In this document: positions 31,949-40,042 of the stretch, in pieces
How the letters are laid out: the number at the start of each line of letters is the position of its first letter
Position numbering within the stretch: position 1 is the first letter of the stretch
Translations under genes and position numbers: made by a program
Notes under the pieces: generated by a model
Seen by the model: the letters and a program-made list of their open reading frames with translations, nothing else
The model's database searches: none
Told to the model about the DNA's origin: nothing
Assembly (NCBI RefSeq): GCF_019697375.1
Contig: NZ_JAHCDI010000004.1
Span: forward strand, 669,324 to 733,323
Direction: 5' to 3'
DNA: 64,000 nucleotides
Source: Micromonospora tarapacensis
Lineage (GTDB): Bacteria; Actinomycetota; Actinomycetes; Mycobacteriales; Micromonosporaceae

Positions 31949-32642
31949 CACGTGGCGGGAAGGCGCAGAACTCGTTGCCCTCCGGGTCGGCCAGCACCCA
32001 CCACGACACCGTGTCGTCCGGCTCCCGCAGCAGGGTCGCACCGGCCCTGATCAACGCGGTCGGCCCGGCGGCGGTCAGGTCGACGTCCCAGTGCATCCGG
32101 TTCTTGACGGTCTTGCGCTCGGGCACGGGGTCGAAGACCCAGTGGTCCCAGGGAAAACCGGCCGCACCGACGACCGACGCGTGCCCGTGCTCGCCGCTCG
32201 CCACCTCGCCACCGACCACGCCGGCCCACCAGGTGGCCTGGGCGGTCGGGTCGGCGGCGTCCACCACGAGCTCGAACGGCCCGGGACGGGAGTCGCCACC
32301 GGCGGCGAAGGCGCAGAACAGGTTCCCGTCGGGGTCGGCCAGCACCCACCGGTCGATCTCCGCGTCCGGCTCCCGGACCAGCCTCGCCCCGGCCGCCAGC
32401 AGCGCCGCCGGGCTCGCCCCGGTCAGCCGCAGGTCGAGATGGACGCGGGTCTTGACGGTACGCGGCTCCGGCACCCGGTTGACCCAGATCGACTCGGCGC
32501 CCGAACCGGCCCGGCGCGGATCGACCCGGGTGTCACCGTCGCCGGTGTCGACCAACTCCCCGTCGAGCACCCGGGCCCAGAACCCGCCGAGGGCGTGGGC
32601 GTCGGCGGCGTCGAGGCAGAGATCCTTGAAGCGTGCGATCAT
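31938..32642 (-). CDS. VOC (glyoxalase-like) protein with two domains
   Basis: This 234-residue protein is two tandem glyoxalase-like domains of about 115 residues. Domain 1 has LCLDAADAHALGGFWARVLDG and ends WVLADPDGNLFCAF; domain 2 has LVVDAADPTAQATWWAGVVGG and ends WVLADPEGNEFCAF. The VLADPxGNxFC ending is the hallmark of the PF18029-like glyoxalase group found throughout actinobacteria. Ligand and reaction are unknown; most members are annotated only as VOC proteins. ATG at 32642 fits the domain start; the upstream frame through the tandem repeat at 32695 is not coding. Confidence 0.82.
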   Translation of the reverse strand: MIARFKDLCLDAADAHALGGFWARVLDGELVDTGDGDTRVDPRRAGSGAESIWVNRVPEPRTVKTRVHLDLRLTGASPAALLAAGARLVREPDAEIDRWVLADPDGNLFCAFAAGGDSRPGPFELVVDAADPTAQATWWAGVVGGEVASGEHGHASVVGAAGFPWDHWVFDPVPERKTVKNRMHWDVDLTAAGPTALIRAGATLLREPDDTVSWWVLADPEGNEFCAFPPRATD

Positions 32643-32694
32643 CCGCCGATCATGCCGCCCGGCACCGACATCCGCAGGCCGTCGACCGGCGCAA

Positions 32695-32764
32695 CACAGC
32701 AGGCCCCCGGCACAGCGGGCCCCGGGCACAGCGGCCCCCGGGCAAAGCAGGCCCCCGGCACAGC
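32695..32764. repeat. 16-bp tandem repeat, about four and a half copies
   Basis: Units beginning CACAGC at 32695, 32711, 32727, 32743 (CAAAGC) and 32759 are each followed by a GGCCCCCGG-like tract. It lies between the VOC gene start and the end of the DUF397 gene, in the 144-bp spacer. Confidence 0.75.
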
Positions 32765-32786
32765 TGGCCTGCCGCGGGGTGAGCGG

Positions 32787-32987
32787 TCAGCCCACCGGGC
32801 CGATCCGCGTCGCCAGCGTTACGAACGACTGCCACGAGCGTGGGTCGAACTGGAGGGTGCCGCCGTCGCGGTCCTTGGTGTCGCGGACCAGGACGACGCC
32901 GGAGAGGTTGTCGGCCACCTCGACGCACGCTCCGCCGTTGGCCCCCGAACGAGTCGACGTGCGCCAGTTGGCACCGGTCATTTCCAT
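32787..32987 (-). CDS. DUF397 domain protein
   Basis: The 66-residue protein has the full DUF397 pattern: NWRTSTRSGANGGACVEVAD, VLVRDTKDRDGGTLQFDPRSW, SFVTLATRIG. DUF397 proteins are encoded next to XRE-DUF5753 regulators across actinobacteria, in an association linked to development and antibiotic production and proposed to act as a toxin-antitoxin-like or regulator-partner pair. ATG at 32987 overlaps the upstream regulator's stop by 10 bp. Confidence 0.92.
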   Translation of the reverse strand: MEMTGANWRTSTRSGANGGACVEVADNLSGVVLVRDTKDRDGGTLQFDPRSWQSFVTLATRIGPVG

Positions 32988-33781
32988 GTCTGCGCCACTT
33001 CCTTGATCCGATCGAGGGACTGCCTGCGCGAGAGGGCCTCGCCCCTGACGACCTCCCATATCCGCTGGAGCGTAGCAAGCCGGTCCGGCTGGGTGACGAC
33101 CTGCGCGTCGACCTGATGATCGAGGTACGCGACCACCGAGCCGTCGGGCAGCGTCGCCAGGATGAAGCCTCCCTGTAGTCCAGGGTAGACACCCGCCTCC
33201 TCGGTTACCACGAGGATTTGCACGTGCGGCAGCTCGGCCATCTTCACGATGTGGTCGAGTTGCTCCCTCATGACCCCGGGGTGCCCGTTGATCTGCCGCC
33301 GGAGGACCATCACGTCGAGCACCGCGACCAGCGGGACCGGGTTGTCCTGGGTCAGGATCCGCTGCCGCTCCAGCCGCGAGGTCACCCGGTGCTCGACCTC
33401 GTCGGGCGCGAGCAGACCGTCGGCGAGCGTCGCGCGGGCATATGCCTCGGTCTGGAGGATGCCGGGCACATAGGCGGGCTCGTACCAGCGCAGCAGGCGC
33501 GCCTCGCTCTCCCATTCACCCCATTCGCGCAGCCACGCCGGGTCGTTGTCAATCTTGGACAGCTCCCGGACCATCCGGGCGAACCGCCCACCGTCCGTCT
33601 TGTCGAAGGCGGGGTCGTAACTGCGGTCGACCGCCATGGCGTAGTCGGCGGTGGGCGGCCGGCCACCCGTCTCCACCGCGCTGACGTGTGACGCCGAATA
33701 TCCGATCGCCCGGCCGAAGTCCTCCTGGCCGAGGCCCAGCGAGATGCGGAAAAGGCGAAACTCCATCACTACGTACTTCAT
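32978..33781 (-). CDS. XRE-family regulator with DUF5753
   Basis: The ~267-residue regulator has a helix-turn-helix (RISLGLGQEDFGRAIGYSAS, residues ~10-29) and a C-terminal DUF5753 (LLRWYEPAYVPGILQTEAYA; MREQLDHIVKM; GFILATLPDGSVVAYLDH). ATG at 33781 gives MKYVVMEFRLFRIS; an alternative ATG at 33793 (MGSAMKYVV) is just upstream. It is coupled to the DUF397 gene. It may control that partner and nearby genes. Confidence 0.88.
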   Translation of the reverse strand: MKYVVMEFRLFRISLGLGQEDFGRAIGYSASHVSAVETGGRPPTADYAMAVDRSYDPAFDKTDGGRFARMVRELSKIDNDPAWLREWGEWESEARLLRWYEPAYVPGILQTEAYARATLADGLLAPDEVEHRVTSRLERQRILTQDNPVPLVAVLDVMVLRRQINGHPGVMREQLDHIVKMAELPHVQILVVTEEAGVYPGLQGGFILATLPDGSVVAYLDHQVDAQVVTQPDRLATLQRIWEVVRGEALSRRQSLDRIKEVAQTWK

Positions 33782-34414
33782 CGCGCTGCCCATCGGCTGC
33801 CCATCGGCTGCCCACCTTCTGCCCAGTTCTATTGACCTGTCGCCCGGCGGTCGACGCATGCACCGAATGGTCGACTCAATGGCGGTGAATACGTATCGAA
33901 GATAGACCGCTCCTAACCAGACTGTCATCCATGCGGATCTGCTCCATGCCAGGGCGGGCTGGGGCGGGTTCTGCCTGGGGCCGCCCACGGACATCCCCCG
34001 TCCGGGGGCGGCCCCTCCCGATCACCTACTCGCGGAGGCCGATGTGCGCACCCGTCCCTCGTACCTGTGTCCCACCACCGTACTGCCGGTCCTGCCGCAG
34101 CGTCAGCGCGGAACGCACCTGCCGGAGTGGTTTCGCCAGCAACGGACCATACCCCTCCCGGTGCAGTGGCCGGGCCGTGCCGGTTCCCTGACACCGGGCC
34201 AGCGGTGGCGGTCGAACGGGGAATGGCCGTCGTGACGAGTCACCCGACCCTGCCGGTCGCGGCCCACGGTCGGATCGCCGCCCGGGTGAGGGGACCTCCG
34301 GTTTCCGGGTCGTCCGCGAGTCGCCCACCCTTCCGATCGCCGCACGGTAAGACAAAGAACGGACGCGGGAGCCGCACTCTCCCGCGAATGGGAAAGCATG
34401 AAAGGTCTTCTCTT
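33782..34414. other. 633-bp intergenic region with strong hairpin and short direct repeats
   Basis: Between divergent XRE and DUF397-like genes I see no convincing coding frame. Next to the XRE start there is a triple GGGCAG direct repeat with a 12-bp period (33790-33825). A 16-bp inverted repeat lies at 33977-34015. The stretch 34386-34414 holds the leader of the following gene with AAAGG about 10 nt before its ATG. The length and structure suggest regulatory DNA for one or both flanking genes. Confidence 0.5.
33977..34015. terminator. Very strong stem-loop in the intergenic region
   Basis: Arms 33977-33992 and 34000-34015 are complementary at 15 of 16 positions (GGGGCCGCCCACGGAC on the left) with a 7-nt loop. 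No gene ends nearby on either strand, so a simple terminator role is not obvious. It could be an attenuator, a promoter insulator or a remnant terminator. Confidence 0.5.
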
Positions 34415-34657
34415 ATGTCCCTGAACAACCTGTACGCGGTGCCGGTCGACGGCGCGCAATTCACGACCTACTGCGGTGGCAACCTCGGTGGTGACAACGA
34501 GACCTGCGCCGAGGTCGCCCCGATTCCGGGTGTCGCCGACGCCTTCGTGGTGCGGGACAACAAGGTGGACAGCGTCGGCCACGAGCTGCGCCTGACCGGT
34601 GTCGAGCTGGACAACCTGGCGCTCGGCTGGGCGAAGGACCGGGGACTGACCGCCTGA
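34415..34657 (+). CDS. Small DUF397-like protein heading the JmjC gene group
   Basis: The 80-residue protein starts MSLNNLYAVPVDGAQFTTYC. Its second half, ETCAEVAPIPG, FVVRDNKV and ELRLTGVELDNLALG, follows the DUF397 order (C-x-EVA, vRDsK, L-x-F) but the first half (FTTYCGGNLGGDN) replaces the usual W-x-S-x-S. Two cysteines lie 11 residues apart. ATG at 34415 has an upstream AAAGG; ATG at 34388 is possible. It is the first of three same-strand genes ending in a JmjC oxygenase. It could be a DUF397 relative or a peptide substrate of the oxygenase; the sequence does not decide. Confidence 0.6.
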   Translation: MSLNNLYAVPVDGAQFTTYCGGNLGGDNETCAEVAPIPGVADAFVVRDNKVDSVGHELRLTGVELDNLALGWAKDRGLTA

Positions 34658-34739
34658 CACGAAGATCGCGACGAGAGCCGGCCGTCCTCGATCGCCAGCA
34701 ATCGGGGACGGCCGGCCGCAACAGCAGAAAAGGGCGCAG

Positions 34740-35189
34740 ATGGGCAACTGGGCAGGCCACTGGCACGGCTTCGGGCCGTGGACCGGATCGCGATCGGAGT
34801 TCGCCAAGGAAGGGCCACGCCGACCCGGGGCCGACTCGGGCGACGCGGAGACCCAGGCGTTCCTGGCCAACACCATGACGCCGGTGGAGACCGGCCACTG
34901 GCTGCTCCGTCGCAGCCAGGCCGCAGCCGAGCGGACCTGGACCGATGTCGCCGGGGCGGCAGCCTGGATGAGCCGGGTCCGAGCGGCGAACCCGGCGGAC
35001 CAGTCCGGCGGCACGCTGCTCACCGTGGACGAGTTGATCGACCGGAAGTCCGCGAGCCTGACCCTCGGCAGCGACGTGGCCTGGGGCTACTACACCCCGG
35101 CCTTCGGCTACGTCTCCTTCGCCGTCGTCTGCTGTCCCAGCCGATCACTTCCCGACATCCCCTGCCCGTCGCCGCCCGACACACGATGA
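34740..35189 (+). CDS. Unrecognised 149-residue protein with aromatic N-terminus and Cys/Pro-rich tail
   Basis: The N-terminus MGNWAGHWHGFGPWTGSRSE is rich in Trp, His and Gly. A helical middle (ETGHWLLRRSQAAAERTWTD) follows, then a tail WGYYTPAFGYVSFAVVCC and SRSLPDIPCPSPPDTR with three cysteines and many aromatic and proline residues. No known domain. The tail looks more like a modified peptide than a globular enzyme. The ATG has AAAGGG 5' of it. Its stop TGA lies within the ribosome binding site of the JmjC gene, so the two are closely coupled. I cannot assign a function. Confidence 0.65.
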   Translation: MGNWAGHWHGFGPWTGSRSEFAKEGPRRPGADSGDAETQAFLANTMTPVETGHWLLRRSQAAAERTWTDVAGAAAWMSRVRAANPADQSGGTLLTVDELIDRKSASLTLGSDVAWGYYTPAFGYVSFAVVCCPSRSLPDIPCPSPPDTR

Positions 35190-35199
35190 GGAGGTAACC

Positions 35200-36099
35200 G
35201 TGTCGCTCAGCCTCATACTTCCCCCGGACGGAGTCGCAGACCTGATGGACCACTGGCCCGACGAGCCGCGCGTCTACCAGCGCCCGCGCACCAGCCTGGA
35301 CGTGACTGTCACACCCGAACGGCTCTACGAGTGGATCGACACCGGCTGTGTCCCGGCCGACGAGATCGCCGCCATCAAGGCCCCCGCCCCGGCGCTGAAC
35401 GCCCGGTCCTGGACCACGAACGGGCGCACCGACGCCCTCCGACTGCGCCGGCTCTACGAGCGGGGCCACACCATCCGCCTCGGCAACCTCCAGCGGGTGA
35501 TGCCCTACCTGGCGGGACTGGCGAGGGCCATCCAGGCGGAGACCGGCTACTCGAACTACGTCCACGCCTTTCTCACCCCCGGCCGAGAGCAGGGGCTCCG
35601 CCACCACTGGGACCAGCAGATGGCCGTCATCGTCCAGCTCGCCGGGGTCAAGCGGTGGGAGCTGTGGCCACCGGTGGTGGAAGCACCCATGCGGGAACAC
35701 CTGGAGTCCTTCCGGGTGTGGAAGGACAGCTACCTGGACGAGTGGCGGGCCGCCGGCCCGGATCTGACAGTCGACCTTCAGCCAGGTGAGTCGATGCTCC
35801 TGCCGAGAGGTTGGGTGCACAACCCGTTCAACCCGGCCGATCGGCCCAGCCTGCACCTGACCTTCGCGATCCGCGAACGCACGCCCTACTGGATCACGGA
35901 GAAGCTGACCGGCGGCGCGATCGAGGAGGTGGCCTTCCGGCAGATCATCCTGCCGGGCCAGATCCACGGCGACGCCCTGCCCGCGACCGTCGCGGAGACC
36001 CGCGACGCCCTGGTCGCCTACCTTCAGGGCCTCGACGCAGGAAAGATGGCCGAGACCCTGCGCGACCTCGCGCGGACCGAGCTGGAGTACACCACCTAG
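35200..36099 (+). CDS. JmjC/cupin 2-oxoglutarate- and Fe(II)-dependent oxygenase (YcfD/Cupin_4-like)
   Basis: The 299-residue protein has a JmjC-type double-stranded beta-helix. The HxD...H iron site is H136-W-D138 in GLRHHWDQQMAVIVQLAG and H207 in LLPRGWVHNPFN. K151 (GVKRWELWPP) lies where the family binds substrate or 2-oxoglutarate, and a winged-helix-like C-terminus follows. Related proteins hydroxylate ribosomal proteins or peptides. The GTG start has a near-perfect AGGAGGT RBS. It is coupled to the 149-residue gene and converges on the WD40 gene with a 1-bp gap. The context suggests the small proteins upstream as possible targets; this is inference. Confidence 0.85.
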   Translation: MSLSLILPPDGVADLMDHWPDEPRVYQRPRTSLDVTVTPERLYEWIDTGCVPADEIAAIKAPAPALNARSWTTNGRTDALRLRRLYERGHTIRLGNLQRVMPYLAGLARAIQAETGYSNYVHAFLTPGREQGLRHHWDQQMAVIVQLAGVKRWELWPPVVEAPMREHLESFRVWKDSYLDEWRAAGPDLTVDLQPGESMLLPRGWVHNPFNPADRPSLHLTFAIRERTPYWITEKLTGGAIEEVAFRQIILPGQIHGDALPATVAETRDALVAYLQGLDAGKMAETLRDLARTELEYTT

Positions 36100-36100
36100 G

Positions 36101-38977
36101 CTAGCGGGACGGTCTCCAGATGTGCACCGCGTTGGCGTCGTCGCTGGAAGCCACCACCAGGTCGCCGTCAACCTCGGTCGCGGCGACGCAGTTGACCATG
36201 CTGGTCTTGTGTTCGCGGTAGTGCTCGCTGACCTCTCGCAACTCATCGTCGAGGAGGGCGACGCCGTTCGCAAAACCGGCGACGATCAGGGTACGGCCGG
36301 CGGCTTCGACCATCACCACCGCGCCACTGCGGCCGTAGTCGTGCTGTTTGAGCGCGGCGAGGAGGTCACCGGTGAGGGCATCGCGGAGTTCCAGGTTGTC
36401 CTCGCTCGGTCCATGGAACAAGTAGTCCTCGGCGCCGACGTCGAGACCGTGCATCCTGACCACTCTGCCGTTCCTCACCCCGAGGGCGGCCACCTCGCCG
36501 CCCTCGCTGAGATGGATCGGCTTGTCGATGGGCTGTCCGGCCGACACGTCCCACAGCGCTGCCACGGAGTCCGCCGCGCATCTCTCGTCGCCCGCCGCCG
36601 TGCCACCGTGCACGAACGCCAGCAGTCGCCCGCCGGCCGCGGCCAGCGCCACCGACCCGACGAGCCGGCCGACCGGCAGTTGGGCGACCGGCTCGCCGGT
36701 GACCACGTCCCAGATCCGCAGCGTCTGGTCCGCTCCCGCCGCGCCGACCAGTGACCGGCCGTCCATCTCCACGGTGTCCGCCGCGTACATCGGCTTGTCG
36801 CCGCGATGCAGTGGGGCGCCCAGAGCCGTACCGGAGTTCGCGTCCCAGCGCTGCACCAGCCCGTCGTCGGTGACGCTGATCAGGATGTCGCGGGCCGGCC
36901 CACCGAATGCCACCGCGGTGACCTGGGCCCTGCCCACGGCGATCGAGTCGACGATCCGGCCGGTGGCCGCGTCCCACAGCCGGATCGTCCCGTCCGCGGA
37001 GCTGGACGCGAAGGCGGGCCGGCCCTCTCGGGTGCCGGCGGTCAGGGCCGTGACCTCGCCGGTGTGTCCCGTGTCGACCGGCGGTGCGCCCATCATCCAC
37101 ATCCGCGGGGCGCCGGTGGAGGCCACCGAGATCACTGCGGCCTGGTCATGCCAGTGCGTCGGCAGCAGCGCGGTGATCTCGCCGGGGTGGGCGGCGAACG
37201 GGGTCCCGATGGCTTCGCCGGTGGCGAGGTCCCAGAGCCGGACGGTCCTGTCGACGCCGCCGGTGACCACCACCTGACGACCGGAGACCTGCGCGAAGGC
37301 GATGGCCGACACCGACTGGTTGTTGATCTTCGGCAGGCCGTCGTCGATCCGGTGACCGCGCAGCACGGGCCCCGCCTCCCGTCCGGTGGACGTATCCCAG
37401 ACCTGCACCGGGCCCTTCGCGTCACCGGCGGCAAGCAGCGTCCGGCCGCCGATCCGGCCGGCCGCCAGCACGTTGATCCGCTTCATGTTCTCCACGGTGA
37501 TGCTTCCGACCAGCTCGCCGGTCCGGGCGTCGTAGAACTCGATACCCCGGTTGAACCGCCGGGCCACCGTCGGCTGCCCGGCGAACTCCACGAACGTCAT
37601 CGGGTTGTCCCATGTGCGGAAGCCCTCCGACTCCGCCGGGAGTTCCCGATAGAAGACCGTTCGAGAGGTCTGTGGATCCCACACCTGCAACGTCGTCGGG
37701 ACGGTGTCCGAACGGCCGGCCAGGACGGCGAACATCGCACGGCCGTCCACTACGCCGGCCGCGATCGTCCGCACGCCGTCACCGAACGGCGCCGTGCCGA
37801 CCGGCAGACCCGACTCGAAGTCCCACACCACCCCCGTCGCGCCGCACACCAGCAGGGAACCACGTCCGTCGACATCGACGAAGGAGCAGTTCCGCTTCTT
37901 GATGTCGGACTTGACGTAACCGGCGTAGTAGGGACTCGGGACCAGGGTGCCCGCTTCGACGTCGAACACCTTCAACGAGCGGCCGTGGTAGCCCGCCACG
38001 GCCGCCGTTCGACCGTCGAGAACACCCAGGGCCAGCGCGGAGGACGCGCCGAGATCCACGCCCAGCCGCCGCCCGCCGTGCGGTGCGGGCAACCAGACCT
38101 CGGTGCCGTTCCGGCCGTCATAACCCCACTGCACCAGGGCGGTGATCTCGCCGTCCCGGGCCTGCAACCGTAGATTCTCGATCGGCCGGTTGCCGACCGA
38201 CTCGGCGTCCCACAGCGGCGGCAAGTCCACCTCGCACCCGTCGGTGACGTCCCACGCCAACGCCGAGTCGGCGGCATGCCTGCCCGCGGAGACCACCCAG
38301 AGGTGGCCGTCCACCACCACCGTCGCGATTGTGCTGAGTTCCCGGCCGCCGAACGGCTCACCGACGGCGGCACCGGTCAGCGCATCCTGCAGGAAGTGGG
38401 CGCGACGCAGGACGTCGTAGCGGACCTGGAGCAGCCTGCCCTGATGCTCCGCCAACGCCTTGATGTAGCCGGCGCCGGCGTGCCGGGCGATCACGCTGCC
38501 GTCCCGCGCGTCGTACACCGTCGCACCCGCGGCGACGATCCCCCGGCCGTCGATCGTGGCGACCGCGACCGGGCAGTCGCGCCGGAACCGCGGGAACTCC
38601 ACGTCGATGGGCTCGCCCGACCACCCATCGCGCAACCGCAACACCCGTACGCCGTCGTCCCCGTCGGCCGGGCTCTGGAGCAGCAGGGCGAGAACCGCCC
38701 GATCGCCACACATTCCCACCGCCGCGGCGCGTGGCCCCTTCGAGCCGTGCAGCCCCGACCGGTCCGGAACGCGGGCTCCGGTCTCCAGATCCACCACGGA
38801 GTAGTAGGACCCGTCGTCGGTCGGCAACCCGAAACTGGCCAGGGCGGGGCGGCCCGCGACGGTGACCAGCGCGGCCGGTCCGACCTCGTCGAAGGCATGG
38901 GCTTCGTCGAAGCCCAGTGGCGTCCGCAACACCCGGTGCGGCGCGAAGATCCCGTCCTGTTCCCAGCCCTGTGTCAT
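36101..38977 (-). CDS. Large WD40 beta-propeller protein
   Basis: This 958-residue cytoplasmic protein is made of about 14 or more WD40-type blades. Clear repeats include VVVTGGVDRTVRLWDLATGE, FASSSADGTIRLWDAATGR and VQRWDANSG; others are degenerate. Two seven- or eight-blade propellers are likely. There is no N-terminal kinase, NACHT or caspase domain of the sort often fused to bacterial WD40 arrays, so it is probably a scaffold. The ATG follows AGGG. It converges on the JmjC gene with almost no gap. No signal peptide. Confidence 0.85.
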   Translation of the reverse strand: MTQGWEQDGIFAPHRVLRTPLGFDEAHAFDEVGPAALVTVAGRPALASFGLPTDDGSYYSVVDLETGARVPDRSGLHGSKGPRAAAVGMCGDRAVLALLLQSPADGDDGVRVLRLRDGWSGEPIDVEFPRFRRDCPVAVATIDGRGIVAAGATVYDARDGSVIARHAGAGYIKALAEHQGRLLQVRYDVLRRAHFLQDALTGAAVGEPFGGRELSTIATVVVDGHLWVVSAGRHAADSALAWDVTDGCEVDLPPLWDAESVGNRPIENLRLQARDGEITALVQWGYDGRNGTEVWLPAPHGGRRLGVDLGASSALALGVLDGRTAAVAGYHGRSLKVFDVEAGTLVPSPYYAGYVKSDIKKRNCSFVDVDGRGSLLVCGATGVVWDFESGLPVGTAPFGDGVRTIAAGVVDGRAMFAVLAGRSDTVPTTLQVWDPQTSRTVFYRELPAESEGFRTWDNPMTFVEFAGQPTVARRFNRGIEFYDARTGELVGSITVENMKRINVLAAGRIGGRTLLAAGDAKGPVQVWDTSTGREAGPVLRGHRIDDGLPKINNQSVSAIAFAQVSGRQVVVTGGVDRTVRLWDLATGEAIGTPFAAHPGEITALLPTHWHDQAAVISVASTGAPRMWMMGAPPVDTGHTGEVTALTAGTREGRPAFASSSADGTIRLWDAATGRIVDSIAVGRAQVTAVAFGGPARDILISVTDDGLVQRWDANSGTALGAPLHRGDKPMYAADTVEMDGRSLVGAAGADQTLRIWDVVTGEPVAQLPVGRLVGSVALAAAGGRLLAFVHGGTAAGDERCAADSVAALWDVSAGQPIDKPIHLSEGGEVAALGVRNGRVVRMHGLDVGAEDYLFHGPSEDNLELRDALTGDLLAALKQHDYGRSGAVVMVEAAGRTLIVAGFANGVALLDDELREVSEHYREHKTSMVNCVAATEVDGDLVVASSDDANAVHIWRPSR

Positions 38978-39380
38978 CCGAGCCCTCTCTCACGCCATTG
39001 TGGACCGATGCGGCCGACCGCTTCCACGGCCGGGAGGAGCCGCGGGTTCAGCGCCCGCCCCGTCCCGATCAAGTATCGCGGGCCGGGCTCGCACCCCGGT
39101 CAGGAGCCCCGCACCACGCGACGCCAGTCAACCAACTCGAAGCCGAGAGCGTCGGCCGCGAGTGGGTTCGCCGCGCAGGATCCGCGAGTGTCGCCTGTCC
39201 GGACTTCCGACGCCCGACGTGAGAACTATGACCACGGCCGGGCAGGTGATCTGGCAAGCGCGTGGGCCTTCTTGATGACGGCGCCCGCCGCACGGACGAG
39301 GCGCGGCTAGGGCTGAACCACGACGGCGGTTGCGGTGAGGAAGGTGCGGTTGTCGTTCTAGCTAGTGCGTTGACTGTGAC
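38978..39380. other. 403-bp gap without a recognisable gene
   Basis: The first ~30 bp hold the leader and ribosome binding site of the WD40 gene. In the remainder the open frames show no family features, no good RBS and no strong repeats. It may contain decayed coding DNA, but I cannot support any gene. Confidence 0.4.
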
Positions 39381-39959
39381 TCAGTGGCGGGCGCGCTTGA
39401 GCTCGTGGAAGGCCGGCATGCGCAGCAGCGGCACGACGCTGTCCCACAGGACCAGCGCGTCGTCGGCGCCGGGCACCTCGGTCAGGATCGGGCCGTGCAG
39501 GCCCCGGTCGGCCCCGGGCACCATCAGCACCGGGGAGCCGATGTCCGGCCCGGCGGAGGCGTACGCCAGGGCGTGCGAGGCGTGCACCTGCGCGTCCCAG
39601 CGTTCGTCGTCGAGGGCGGGTGCCGCGTCGCCGAGGCCGGCCGCCTCGACGGCCGCGTCCACCAGCTTGCCGCTCGGCGGGTTGCCGGCGTCGTGCGTCC
39701 GGGCGCCCAACTCGGCGTAGAACCGGCCGACCTCGTCGTGACGGCCCTCGGCGCGCAGCGCCTCGACCAGGCGTAGGGCGCGATTCGAGGCGGTGATCGC
39801 GTCGGCGTACTCGGGCGGGACGTCGCCGCCGTTGAGGATGCCGAGGCTGAAGGCCCGCCACTCGATGCGCAGGCCGCGGGCCTCGGCGACGGTCACCAGC
39901 CAGCGGGACGTGCGCCAGGTCCAGGGGCAGATGGGGTCGAAGAAGAAGGTGGCGTCCAC
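39381..39959 (-). CDS. DsbA-family protein of the mycothiol-dependent nitroreductase (Rv2466c) group, CPWT variant
   Basis: The 192-residue thioredoxin-fold protein with a helical insert starts MDATFFFDPICPWTWRTSRW and has WRAFSLGILNGGDVP, GSPVLMVPGADRGLHGPILTEVPG and ends FHELKRARH. These match the Rv2466c mycothiol-dependent reductase family, whose active site is CPWC. Here the second cysteine is threonine (C11-P-W-T14), leaving a single active-site cysteine. GTG at 39959 is chosen. It could still form a mixed disulfide with mycothiol. Not a periplasmic DsbA: no signal peptide. Confidence 0.82.
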   Translation of the reverse strand: MDATFFFDPICPWTWRTSRWLVTVAEARGLRIEWRAFSLGILNGGDVPPEYADAITASNRALRLVEALRAEGRHDEVGRFYAELGARTHDAGNPPSGKLVDAAVEAAGLGDAAPALDDERWDAQVHASHALAYASAGPDIGSPVLMVPGADRGLHGPILTEVPGADDALVLWDSVVPLLRMPAFHELKRARH

Positions 39960-40042
39960 CGCACGAGAGTAGCCCCGACGGCGAGACCCTGTGCGCAGTG
40001 ACCTGACCCCGCACGAGGGCCGCGCCGCCGGCGCCGGTTGAG

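Noticed and set aside
30722..32764. Clustered tandem repeats as a CRISPR array
   Set aside because: Units are contiguous 15-21-bp repeats without spacers, and no cas gene is present.
36101..38977. WD40 protein as part of a known NACHT- or caspase-type defence system
   Set aside because: No STAND ATPase, TIR, caspase or protease domain is fused or adjacent.
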